Below are positions 25,141 to 32,543 of a stretch of 64,000 bases of DNA, one piece after another. The stretch is taken from NCBI RefSeq assembly GCF_001429545.1, contig NZ_LMSP01000034.1:304377-368376 (forward strand), in the 5' to 3' direction. The position numbers and the translations under genes were made by a program. The stretch comes from Paenibacillus sp. Soil787 (GTDB lineage: Bacteria > Bacillota > Bacilli > Paenibacillales > NBRC-103111). Under the pieces are notes generated by a model. It saw only the letters and a program-made list of their open reading frames with translations, was not told the origin of the DNA and ran no database searches. The number at the start of each line of letters is the position of its first letter. Within the stretch, counting starts at the first letter, position 1.

Positions 25141-26712
25141 TTATGATTCCAATTGTCCTAATGGGGTGTAGATCTCAACCTCTCCATCCACGCTTAGCAC
25201 CAATTTTTGAACAAGCTTTGTCAATACAAGCCTCATTTCATCCACATGGTCAAACTCTAAATCCACAAGATTATCCAGTGCCAATCTGATCTCTTCATAA
25301 ATCTTCTCCAAATTGATTTGCTCATCCACGTTATCTGAGGATTTCATTAGTTTGGATTGCAAGGACGCAATCTCTTGTTCATACTGCTCTTTTTCAAATT
25401 GATACTGTGCTTCATCGATTTCACCAAGCATCATCTGCTTTCTTAACTCAAATAGCAGCTTACGATTCATTTCAATGGACTTCTCTGTTTTCTTTATTTC
25501 TTTACCAATATCTAAGGAGGTCTTCTTTTTAGTTATTCTCCCTTTACGATCATTGGTCTCAGACTCGCTATCAATAACTTGTTTCAGCTTTTTACTTACT
25601 TCTGCAATGATGGTATCTCTAAACTGATAATAAGGAATCCAAATACTATTCTCGCAGCCGCGATCTCCTTGCCTTCTCCTGGTTGAACAAATCAAATATC
25701 GATGTTCTTTCCCTTCTTTTCTTGATTTTGACATCGTGCAAACCATAGAACCTCCACAATGCTTACAAACCGTCATTCCAGCAAATACATTCACTTTATT
25801 CCTGACACCACCACGTTTTCCACCGCCACGCTTTAATCTAATCTCTTGGGCTAGTTGAAACGTTTCTTCATCAATAATTGCAATGTGTGTTTGTTCAGCG
25901 CTTCGCTCCCATTTAGCTTCATCACGTTGAACTTGTTTTCTGCTCCTATCGGACATGTTGTTAATGTCATTGTAAACTTTCTTTACTTCATATTTGCCAA
26001 ACACATTTTGTCCTGTATATGCCTCATTCATTAGAATACGCTGAATTGTTGTAATCCCCCAGGCTCCTCCTTTTGGAGAAGGAACTTCTGTTTCTTTATT
26101 CAGATACTGGACTATCGCTTTTTCACCCATCTTACGTCTAATGTACAAATCATAAATCAACTCAACGATGAGCTTATTATCATCAGGAACAAGTGTCTTC
26201 TTGTCTCCCACGATTTCTTTTCTATATCCATAAGGAGCGATGCTTCCTGTGAAATTCCCTTTAAGTGCTGACTGTCTAATCCCACGTTTCGATGAAAGAC
26301 TGATCTGTTCGCTCAACTTCTGGTTCACAGCTGAGATGATCTGGAATTTCAGCTCATCATTATCTTTATAGGAATCAAAGCCTTCTTCAATAGAAATCAA
26401 ACGAATCCCCAGGGCATCCACTAAGATCCTCTTTAAGTTAAGCGAATCCAAGGTATCCCTTGAAAAGCGAGATAATGAAGCAAAAACGATGGTGCCAAAG
26501 TATTTAGATTTGGCATCTCGTATTAATTTTTGAATTTCTTCACGTGCAACAATGGATGTACCTGTGTCTCGATCTTCGTATGTATATTGCACATCCAAAT
26601 CAAGAGCTCTTGCTTTTTCTTCACAGAGTCCTTTTTGATGTTCAGGACTATCTTTTTGCGAATCTTTTGTTGTGGACACCCTCACATAAATAGCTGTCCC
26701 ATTTGGTCTCAT
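25141..26712 (-). CDS. Large serine recombinase (integrase) at the gerE junction
   Basis: A 523-residue site-specific recombinase. The catalytic domain has TAIYVRVSTTKDSQ with the nucleophile Ser (about residue 14), and SLSRFSRDTLD with active-site arginines. The recombinase domain (GSIAPYGYRKE) is followed by a zinc ribbon (CKHCGGSMVC, then YLICSTRR and CEN) and a long coiled-coil C-terminus. The type is that of SpoIVCA of skin and SprA of SPbeta. It points toward the cut gerE gene and lies at the very edge of the element, as integrase genes usually do. Its start overlaps the 58-residue gene by 4 bp. Confidence 0.93.
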   Translation of the reverse strand: MRPNGTAIYVRVSTTKDSQKDSPEHQKGLCEEKARALDLDVQYTYEDRDTGTSIVAREEIQKLIRDAKSKYFGTIVFASLSRFSRDTLDSLNLKRILVDALGIRLISIEEGFDSYKDNDELKFQIISAVNQKLSEQISLSSKRGIRQSALKGNFTGSIAPYGYRKEIVGDKKTLVPDDNKLIVELIYDLYIRRKMGEKAIVQYLNKETEVPSPKGGAWGITTIQRILMNEAYTGQNVFGKYEVKKVYNDINNMSDRSRKQVQRDEAKWERSAEQTHIAIIDEETFQLAQEIRLKRGGGKRGGVRNKVNVFAGMTVCKHCGGSMVCTMSKSRKEGKEHRYLICSTRRRQGDRGCENSIWIPYYQFRDTIIAEVSKKLKQVIDSESETNDRKGRITKKKTSLDIGKEIKKTEKSIEMNRKLLFELRKQMMLGEIDEAQYQFEKEQYEQEIASLQSKLMKSSDNVDEQINLEKIYEEIRLALDNLVDLEFDHVDEMRLVLTKLVQKLVLSVDGEVEIYTPLGQLES

Positions 26713-26885
26713 CGGTTTGGATCACCCAATTCATCATGGTAGTTAGTCTTAGTTGTCTCATAATTATAGCTTGTTCCAGGGTGTTTGGTGAGCACCTTCT
26801 TGATGGTATCATTAACCAACTCATCAATGATTTGTTCCAATGATTTTTCCATTTCGATGGACTTAAATACAATCTTGAGTTGCAT
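26709..26885 (-). CDS. 58-residue protein coupled to the recombinase; candidate excision factor
   Basis: ATG at 26885 with GAGGTGAT 4 bases upstream; a longer frame to 26987 lacks a site. It starts MQLKIVFKSIEMEKSLEQII and has a basic, then Asn/Tyr-rich tail. Its stop overlaps the recombinase ATG (ATGA), so the two are translated together. Small basic proteins next to serine integrases often are recombination directionality factors; SprB of SPbeta has about this size. No sequence match is claimed. Confidence 0.6.
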   Translation of the reverse strand: MQLKIVFKSIEMEKSLEQIIDELVNDTIKKVLTKHPGTSYNYETTKTNYHDELGDPNR

Positions 26886-27023
26886 AGGTATCACCTCATG
26901 GTTATGCCTATTACGAACAAAGATTGTCCTATTACATTGTCTTTTTAACTTCATGAATAGATGTGATAATGCTTTAACTTGACCCATATAATCTTATAAC
27001 GAGCCATTCAACATGGATAAAAA

Positions 27024-27067
27024 GGTTAACTCAGTTAACCCGATTTACAGGGTAAACCTACGTTTAC
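27024..27067. promoter_or_regulatory. Two palindromic operator candidates
   Basis: GGTTAACTCAGTTAACC (27024-27040) is a perfect 17-bp palindrome and GTAAAC-CTAC-GTTTAC (27052-27067) is a second. Both sit between the recombinase operon and the divergent coiled-coil gene, just before its ribosome site. Likely binding sites for a local repressor, perhaps the coiled-coil protein itself. Confidence 0.5.
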
Positions 27068-27086
27068 AAGAAGGAGGGTTTCTATC

Positions 27087-27806
27087 GTGGCAGCAGACAA
27101 CACCACCTATGGTGTGAAGGTGAGCGCCGAGACTAAAGATAAGATAACTTCAATGATCGAAGTTTCTGGTTTATCAAGTAAAGTATGGTTTGAACGCCTC
27201 CTTGCTTTATATGAGCTACAAGTGTACAAGCAACATGAAGGCTCCATGAAATATTTAAGTGACATTGAAACCCTCCAAGACCATACAAAGCGTATTGACG
27301 AAATATTTACTTCTCTCATTAAAAAGGTTATTGAAGATAACAAGCTATACACTGCTGAGATTGAAAAAGTGAATCTTGAAATGAGTCAAGTGGTTCATCG
27401 TTTAGAATTAGAATCCAAACAACAGCAAGCTGAATTATCTGAAGTAATGCATAAGCTTTCAGAGTCTACTAAAGAAGTGCAACAGCTAAAAGAAATGCAT
27501 AGAGTTCAAGAGGAAAACATTCAATATTTACGTGAGGATAATGCCAGATTAATTAACATCAATGCATCTTTTGATCTAAACGAAATTGAGCAACTTTATT
27601 CTCAACTTGCAGATGTTAAGAAAGATCTTGAGTTATCTCAGCTTCGCCATGAGAAAGAGATCCTTGTATTAAAAGATCAACACAACCAAGAGATCATTAA
27701 ACTGATGAGTAAGAAATCCTCCCCTTCGGACAAGAAACTTGAACGACTTTCAAAGAAAGCAGATCTAGAATCTTCCCCTACACAAATTGATGCTTCACTA
27801 GAATAA
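27087..27806 (+). CDS. Coiled-coil protein with possible N-terminal DNA-binding segment
   Basis: A 239-residue protein starting with GTG after GAAGGAGG. Residues 1-45 (YGVKVSAETKDKITSM, SSKVWFERLLALYELQ) have the feel of a ribbon-helix-helix or KfrA-like DNA-binding start. The rest (about 50-215) is a long coiled coil, and the tail is rich in Lys/Ser. Such proteins occur on plasmids and conjugative elements for partition or regulation. No enzyme motif is seen. Two palindromes before it suggest self-regulation. Confidence 0.7.
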   Translation: MAADNTTYGVKVSAETKDKITSMIEVSGLSSKVWFERLLALYELQVYKQHEGSMKYLSDIETLQDHTKRIDEIFTSLIKKVIEDNKLYTAEIEKVNLEMSQVVHRLELESKQQQAELSEVMHKLSESTKEVQQLKEMHRVQEENIQYLREDNARLININASFDLNEIEQLYSQLADVKKDLELSQLRHEKEILVLKDQHNQEIIKLMSKKSSPSDKKLERLSKKADLESSPTQIDASLE

Positions 27807-27856
27807 ATGGAGATCGATGATGCTCTTCTAACTGAAAGCTAGTTACATACCACAAC

Positions 27857-27888
27857 AAACCAGCCTGAATAGGGCTGGTTATTTTTTC
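27857..27888 (+). terminator. Terminator after the coiled-coil gene
   Basis: Stem AACCAGCC/GGCTGGTT with a 7-base loop and ATTTTTT tail. Confidence 0.85.
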
Positions 27889-27935
27889 GATTTTTCTTAA
27901 TAAGATATGTGCACTACATTTACAATTTCTTTACT

Positions 27936-27964
27936 TTACTAATATAAGTATTTGCTTATATAAT
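27936..27964 (+). promoter_or_regulatory. ars operon promoter with ArsR operator
   Basis: TTACTA (27936-27941) and TATAAT (27959-27964) with a 17-bp spacer. The palindrome ATATAAG-TATTTG-CTTATAT (27942-27961) fills the spacer and reaches the -10 box. This is the usual place for an ArsR-family operator, here for the ArsR encoded second in the operon. Confidence 0.65.
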
Positions 27965-27990
27965 AATTTACAGATGGAAGGAGCTGAATT

Positions 27991-28419
27991 ATGATGAGTA
28001 AGAAACCCGTTCGGATTTACTTTTTATGCATTCAAAACCGTTGCAGAAGTCAAATTGCTGAAGCATTTGCCAAACATTATGGGAAAGATAATGTTATCGC
28101 TGAAAGTGCTGGGTTAGAAGCAAGTGACATACATCCTCTTACTATTGCGGTTATGAAAGAAATCGGCATTGATATCTCAAATCATGCTTCGAAGAAAATT
28201 GATATGAAGACCTTCTTGGCTTCCAATGTCATTGTTAAGTTGTGTGAGAGTTTAGTTGAACGTTGTCCTGTCGTTCCTTTTGGAATTACAAATGTACAGT
28301 GGAATATACTTGATCCTTTAGAGCACAGTGAAGGAAACATCGAAGCGCTCCGCAAAACCAGGGATGAAATTGAGAATAAAGTCATTGATCTGCTGAAAGG
28401 CATGAATGTACCCGTATAA
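27991..28419 (+). CDS. arsC: Arsenate reductase (LMW-phosphatase type), first copy
   Basis: A 142-residue low-molecular-weight-phosphatase-fold reductase that turns arsenate into arsenite with thioredoxin. The P-loop is CIQNRCRSQ (CX5R) and the later cysteines are in LCESLVERCPVV, giving the three cysteines of the thioredoxin-coupled cascade; C-terminal DPLEHSEG holds the acid. The second shuttle region is a little unlike typical ArsC (VKLCESLVER where TLCGHADEH is in copy two). It is the first gene of the ars operon. Confidence 0.88.
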   Translation: MMSKKPVRIYFLCIQNRCRSQIAEAFAKHYGKDNVIAESAGLEASDIHPLTIAVMKEIGIDISNHASKKIDMKTFLASNVIVKLCESLVERCPVVPFGITNVQWNILDPLEHSEGNIEALRKTRDEIENKVIDLLKGMNVPV

Positions 28420-28432
28420 AGGAGATTAACTG

Positions 28433-28756
28433 ATGATTGAAATTGAAAAAATGGTTGAGACGTTAAAACTTCTAAGTGATAAGACGAGATTAACTATTCT
28501 TCTGTTGTTAGAAGAAAAAGAGCTCTGCGTTTGTGAGCTTGTTGAAATTCTTCAAACGAGCCAGCCGAATGTTAGTCAACATATTCGCAAATTGAAGGAT
28601 GGCGGGCTCGTGAAAGAAGCCAAAAAGGGTCAATGGGTCTACTATTCTCTTGCTATCGACGACAAACCTTTCTTAACTGACTTATTTAAACACCTTCCTT
28701 CCCAAAAAGAAAAAGTGGAGAAGTTAGTTTTTGAAGAATCAAACTGCTGTGATTAA
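28433..28756 (+). CDS. arsR: ArsR-family repressor of the ars operon
   Basis: A 107-residue winged-helix repressor. The arsenite-binding site ELCVCEL (Cys-x-Cys) is in the first helix of the HTH (QTSQPNVSQHIRKLKDGGLV), followed by the wing KGQWVYYSL. A further Cys pair ends the protein (SNCCD) and may add a ligand. AAAGGAGA precedes the ATG. The likely operator is the palindrome at 27942-27961. Confidence 0.93.
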   Translation: MIEIEKMVETLKLLSDKTRLTILLLLEEKELCVCELVEILQTSQPNVSQHIRKLKDGGLVKEAKKGQWVYYSLAIDDKPFLTDLFKHLPSQKEKVEKLVFEESNCCD

Positions 28757-28768
28757 GGGGATAATTGA

Positions 28769-29410
28769 ATGTTAAAAAAGAAGTTGATTGCTGAGTTTAT
28801 TGGTACATATTTTTTAGTTTTTGCAGGTCCAGGAGCGATGGTTATTGACGATATCACGAAAAGCATCTCCCATGTTGGCGTCGCAATTACATTTGGACTT
28901 GTTGTTATGGCTTTGATTTATACGTTTGGACATATTTCAGGCGCTCATTTTAATCCTGCTGTCACGATTGGCTTTTTGGTTAGAGGGGATATCTCCTTGC
29001 GAGACAGCATCTCTTATATTGTTGCACAATTTGCAGGGGCGCTTTTTGCGAGTTTTACTACGTTACTTCTTTTTGGCAATGTCGCCAATTTAGGGGCTAC
29101 TCTTCCCAGCTTTTCAGAAGGGCAATCCTTCACTTTGGAATTCATTTTAACCTTTGTTCTAATGATGGTTATTTTGGGTTCTGCTGTACATGGCAAAGCG
29201 ATTAAAGAATTTGCTGGTGTTGCTATTGGAGGTACCGTTGGTCTAATGGCTATGTTTGCAGGTCCGATTTGTGGGGCTTCCATGAACCCAGCACGTTCCC
29301 TTGGACCCGCTATTGTATCAGGTGCAACACAACATTTATGGTTATACCTAGTTGCAACAGTTCTTGGAGCTGTCTTTGCTTCGCTAGTTTATAAAACAAT
29401 ACAGGAATAA
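28769..29410 (+). CDS. Aquaglyceroporin (MIP channel), probable arsenite exit channel
   Basis: A 213-residue six-helix channel with both signature loops, HFNPAVTIG (first NPA) and SMNPARSLGPA (second NPA). MIP channels pass water, glycerol and undissociated arsenite. The place between arsR and arsC, with no ArsB or Acr3 pump, is like the arsR-aqpS-arsC operon of Sinorhizobium meliloti, where AqpS lets arsenite out downhill. The role is inferred from that model. Confidence 0.9.
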   Translation: MLKKKLIAEFIGTYFLVFAGPGAMVIDDITKSISHVGVAITFGLVVMALIYTFGHISGAHFNPAVTIGFLVRGDISLRDSISYIVAQFAGALFASFTTLLLFGNVANLGATLPSFSEGQSFTLEFILTFVLMMVILGSAVHGKAIKEFAGVAIGGTVGLMAMFAGPICGASMNPARSLGPAIVSGATQHLWLYLVATVLGAVFASLVYKTIQE

Positions 29411-29424
29411 GGAGATGTTCGAAT

Positions 29425-29847
29425 ATGGACAAAAAATTAGTATATTTTCTTTGCACAGGTAACTCTTGCCGTAGCCAAATCGCAGACGGATTTTTAAAAT
29501 CACTAGGTAGTGACAAATACGAAGTTAATAGTGCAGGACTAGAAGCACACGGTTTGAATCCTCGTGCTGTTGCAACAATGAAAGAAGCAGGAATCGATAT
29601 TTCTAACCATACATCTAATGTCATTGATCCCGAGATTTTGAACCGCGCTGATTACGTCATTACGCTCTGCGGACACGCTGATGAGCATTGCCCCGTTATC
29701 TCCAATAAGAACGTTGTAAAGTGGCACTGGGGCTTCGAAGATCCTGCAAAGGCAACGGGTACTGAAGAAGAAATTACCGCGAAATTCAGTGAAGTACGTG
29801 ACTCCATTAAAGATCGCATTGAGCTATTTGTGAAAGAAGGAAAGTAA
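29425..29847 (+). CDS. arsC: Arsenate reductase (thioredoxin type), second copy
   Basis: A 140-residue ArsC of the standard Bacillus/pI258 kind. P-loop LCTGNSCRSQIADG, then VITLCGHADEHCPV with the second and third redox cysteines, and WGFEDPAKATG with the catalytic Asp. It is only distantly like the first copy. AAGGAGA precedes the ATG; 14 bp after the channel gene. Confidence 0.96.
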   Translation: MDKKLVYFLCTGNSCRSQIADGFLKSLGSDKYEVNSAGLEAHGLNPRAVATMKEAGIDISNHTSNVIDPEILNRADYVITLCGHADEHCPVISNKNVVKWHWGFEDPAKATGTEEEITAKFSEVRDSIKDRIELFVKEGK

Positions 29848-29848
29848 T

Positions 29849-30322
29849 ATGATAAAGCGGATGCATGTAGCGGTAAATTGTTCTGATCTACAAAAGTCCT
29901 TGGATTTTTATCGTGCTTTCTTTGGAACAGAACCAACTAAAATTAAAGATAACTATGCGAAGTTTGAGCTTGATGAACCTTTGCTTCATTTCTCTCTCAA
30001 TGTTCGACCTTTCGAGAAAAACGGTGTATTAAATCATTTAGGTTTTCAAGTGAATGACACCGAAGAAGTTTTGGCTATGGGCGAACGTCTTCGTCAAAAC
30101 AACCTGCTCACCATAGACGAAATAAACACAACTTGCTGCTATGCAGTCCAAGACAAAGTTTGGGTCTATGATCCAGACGGAAACGCTTGGGAGATCTTCT
30201 ATACGAAAGAGGACTCCGAGTTCGAATCAGCTGGAGATGCACGAGATATGTCTTTGTGCTGTGCGCCTCCTTCCGCTCCAACAAACATTGAATTTACTTC
30301 ATTCAAAAAGAAGTTATTATAA
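29849..30322 (+). CDS. arsI: ArsI, C-As lyase (glyoxalase fold)
   Basis: A 157-residue vicinal-oxygen-chelate dioxygenase that removes the methyl or aryl group from trivalent organoarsenicals such as MAs(III). It starts MHVAVNCSDLQKSLDFYRAF after MIKR. The Cys pair NTTCCYAVQDKVWV (the MAs(III) site), the metal residues (N-terminal His, mid His in VLNHLGFQ, and Glu in NAWEIFYT) and a C-terminal SLCCAPP are all visible. Sometimes annotated CadI. Starts 1 bp after arsC. Confidence 0.93.
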   Translation: MIKRMHVAVNCSDLQKSLDFYRAFFGTEPTKIKDNYAKFELDEPLLHFSLNVRPFEKNGVLNHLGFQVNDTEEVLAMGERLRQNNLLTIDEINTTCCYAVQDKVWVYDPDGNAWEIFYTKEDSEFESAGDARDMSLCCAPPSAPTNIEFTSFKKKLL

Positions 30323-30332
30323 GGAGCTTAAT

Positions 30333-30761
30333 ATGCCAAAAAATTATCAAAGCTTACACGAAGATAAAATCTTCTTTGGTGGCGCGGCTGACGTTGAAGA
30401 TATGGTGAAGAATGAAGGCATTGAAGTCGTCGTTGACTTACGTGGAGAAGCTACTGAATGTGCTTACCCTAGTGCAGACGTTGAATGGATTCAAGTACCG
30501 CTTGGAGATAATGCTGAGGGACCACAGGACGTACTATTCCAGCAAGCCATTAATCATATTATAGAGGCTTACAGAAGCGGTAAAAAGGTAGGATTCCATT
30601 GCGGTGGTGGTAGCGGTAGAACGGGTGCTGTTGCTGTTGGAACATTGATTACACTTGGCAAGAGTCAGACGATTGATGAAGCTGAAGCTTTGGCAAAAAG
30701 CATTCGCCCCAAAGTGAATATTAAAGCTCCGCAACGCGAAGCACTTGAAAAGCTTTTTTGA
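30333..30761 (+). CDS. Dual-specificity (tyrosine) phosphatase-like protein in the ars operon
   Basis: A 142-residue cytosolic protein with the CX5R P-loop HCGGGSGRTG (about residues 88-97) and an N-terminal DLRGEATE turn and GPQDVLF segment like cysteine-based phosphatases of the DSP type. The general-acid Asp may be in PLGDNAEGP. AAGGAG precedes the ATG at 30333, 10 bp after arsI. Its fixed place at the operon end suggests an arsenic-related job, perhaps a third arsenate reductase or a phosphatase acting on arsenate esters; this is inference. Confidence 0.78.
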   Translation: MPKNYQSLHEDKIFFGGAADVEDMVKNEGIEVVVDLRGEATECAYPSADVEWIQVPLGDNAEGPQDVLFQQAINHIIEAYRSGKKVGFHCGGGSGRTGAVAVGTLITLGKSQTIDEAEALAKSIRPKVNIKAPQREALEKLF

Positions 30762-30770
30762 ACTAAAATC

Positions 30771-30804
30771 AAAAGACATCCGTTTAGGATGTCTTTTGTA
30801 TTTT
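30771..30804 (+). terminator. Terminator of the ars operon
   Basis: Stem AAAAGACATCC/GGATGTCTTTT with a 5-base loop and TATTTT tail. Confidence 0.85.
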
Positions 30805-30943
30805 GAGCTTAGATAATCTCTTCCAGACATCTGCTATTTATAGTGGCTGGTCTCCAAATTTAGATCTTGCATTAGTGTCATTGGTTAAAGATGGATTCTT
30901 AGTGCATTGTATGGAACAAAATGTAAGTTTAACTCGTCAATAA
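30803..30943 (+). pseudogene. Possible gene remnant between ars and the lipoprotein gene
   Basis: A 46-codon open frame, TTG start without ribosome site, reads LFQTSAIYSGWSPNLDLALV and ends with a normal stop. Its codon use looks coding, and it follows directly on a terminator, so it may be the 3' end of a deleted gene. No family recognised. Confidence 0.3.
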
Positions 30944-30970
30944 TGTATAAGATTATAGGGAGGTTTTAAA

Positions 30971-32020
30971 GTGCTCAAAAAGTTAATGTTATTTGCCTGT
31001 ATAATGAGCCTTATGTCAGGCTGTCTAAATATAAAAGCTATCGACCAACCCAAAGGAACACTAAAAAACAAAGCTGACGTGGTTGATATCCACGGAAGAG
31101 TAACTAACCTCTACAAAATGGACGACTTTGTGAAAAAAGTAAATGAAAAAGAAAACGTCTCTATTAGTATTTCTCATTACACGATTGAAGGCGACCCTAT
31201 TTATCACAACATCAATTACCGCGATGGAAAATTCGAGCTTCAATATGATACTACGCAAGATAAATTTGGGGCAGGCAAAGTTACAACATACTCCTGTGAA
31301 AACTTTGACAAAACTGAAACGGATACAGAAATGAAATATACCTTAAAAGGTTGTTCTGGTGAAGCGAAAAGCATTGATGTTTTATACCTTTCATATGACG
31401 TATCGAAACAAGATTTGTTCCAATTTCAACTTAAATATGGGGATAATCAAGCAAATGAGATTAATACGATAGATATGAAATTGGTGAAAGACCTAAAAAA
31501 TGGTCAAATGCTAGGTGTGAGTGATTTTCAGCTAAATAATGAAGAACGACAAAAAATATATAAAAAAATGGTGTTATCCAATTTTTTAAGTGAAAAGAAA
31601 TTTGCAACATGCACTGAGAAGCCAGGTTTCTATTTGAAAGTTAAAATCAATGGAGCGGTTCGTGAATATAACTGGTCAGATTGCTCAAATAATGAAGACA
31701 ATAAAATAATGACTGATTTAGCTAATACAATTATTGAGATTGTCAATGCAAATCAATTCTATGGTACGTCCAATACGAAAATGATGACCAAAGAACAGGC
31801 ATTGGAATTGGGAAAAAAGTTAGATCTAAATAGTGCTAATAAAGCCACATGGAGTGTAAAGTTATTTGAAAACAAAGAATATGAAATCAACAACCAAAAG
31901 GAACAACATACCGTTTGGGTGGTTGAAGCGGTCTATCCGTTAGGGAATAAAATGGTTGTTGATTTTGATGCTTATTCAGGTGAACAAATTGTTTTAGCAG
32001 ATATTGAGGCAAATAATTAG
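30971..32020 (+). CDS. Lipoprotein of unknown function with PepSY-like C-terminus
   Basis: A 349-residue protein with GTG start after GGGAGG. The signal peptide ends in lipobox LMSGC (Cys about residue 18). The middle contains two Cys-containing stretches (YSCENF, KGCSG) and TCTEKPG. The last 80 residues (MTKEQALELGKKL, then WVVEAVYPLGNKMVVDFDAYSG) look like a PepSY-type domain. Function unknown; lies between ars and cad operons with its own terminator. Confidence 0.7.
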   Translation: MLKKLMLFACIMSLMSGCLNIKAIDQPKGTLKNKADVVDIHGRVTNLYKMDDFVKKVNEKENVSISISHYTIEGDPIYHNINYRDGKFELQYDTTQDKFGAGKVTTYSCENFDKTETDTEMKYTLKGCSGEAKSIDVLYLSYDVSKQDLFQFQLKYGDNQANEINTIDMKLVKDLKNGQMLGVSDFQLNNEERQKIYKKMVLSNFLSEKKFATCTEKPGFYLKVKINGAVREYNWSDCSNNEDNKIMTDLANTIIEIVNANQFYGTSNTKMMTKEQALELGKKLDLNSANKATWSVKLFENKEYEINNQKEQHTVWVVEAVYPLGNKMVVDFDAYSGEQIVLADIEANN

Positions 32021-32060
32021 GTTAAGAATTTATTAAAGCACAGCTTTAACATTGTGTAAT

Positions 32061-32104
32061 AAAATGCCCTGATTCAATTGATGAATCAAGGCATTTTGTT
32101 TTTG
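32061..32104 (+). terminator. Terminator after the lipoprotein gene
   Basis: Stem AAAATGCCCTGATTCA/TGAATCAAGGCATTTT followed by GTTTTT. Confidence 0.88.
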
Positions 32105-32131
32105 AATTTACGATACCATTTTGATTGTTGA

Positions 32132-32194
32132 TTGACACTAATATTAGCGAATGCTAATATGATACCATTATACATATTAGTTATTTCTAATATG
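32132..32194 (+). promoter_or_regulatory. cad operon promoter with two operators
   Basis: TTGACA (32132-32137) and TAATAT (32155-32160), 17-bp spacer. Palindrome 1, ATATTAGC-GAAT-GCTAATAT (32141-32160), fills the spacer and the -10 box. Palindrome 2, CATATTAG-TTATTT-CTAATATG (32173-32194), lies just downstream. Both share ATATTAG, which fits repression by the adjacent ArsR-family sensor. Confidence 0.75.
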
Positions 32195-32210
32195 AATTGG
32201 AGGATCAAAA

Positions 32211-32531
32211 ATGACAGTAAAAGATCTAGATACAAAGGCAAAATTCATTCGGGGATTTAGTGATAAAACCAGATTGCAAATATTGGAATCCATTAAAGAA
32301 AACGAAAAAACAGTTTCACAAATTGTCGATGAGTTAAGAGGAAACCAGTCCAACATATCCCAACATTTAGCTTGTTTAAAGGGTTGTGGGCTTATTGTGG
32401 GACGACAGGAAGGTAAATATGTGTATTACAGTTTGAGGAATGAGCAAATAAGCGAAATGCTTACAATGATTGATTTGGTCTTTTCTCAGGTCGAGAAAGA
32501 AATCGATAAATGTGACTCTCATTTGTATTAA
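32211..32531 (+). CDS. CmtR-like ArsR-family Cd/Pb sensor
   Basis: A 106-residue winged-helix repressor. The recognition helix carries HLACLKGCGLI, that is Cys-x3-Cys, the special ligand place of Mycobacterium CmtR, and the C-terminus has KCDSH for the third Cys. This predicts Cd(II)/Pb(II) sensing rather than arsenite. No ELCVCDL site is present. GGAGG-type site before the ATG; the cadA gene follows 12 bp later. Confidence 0.88.
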   Translation: MTVKDLDTKAKFIRGFSDKTRLQILESIKENEKTVSQIVDELRGNQSNISQHLACLKGCGLIVGRQEGKYVYYSLRNEQISEMLTMIDLVFSQVEKEIDKCDSHLY

Positions 32532-32543
32532 GGCGGTGAAATT

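Noticed and set aside
25141..26712. Reading the gerE element as an SPbeta-like prophage
   Set aside because: The integrase type is similar, but no capsid, tail, portal, terminase or lysis gene was found in 39 kb. It is described as an element of unknown kind.
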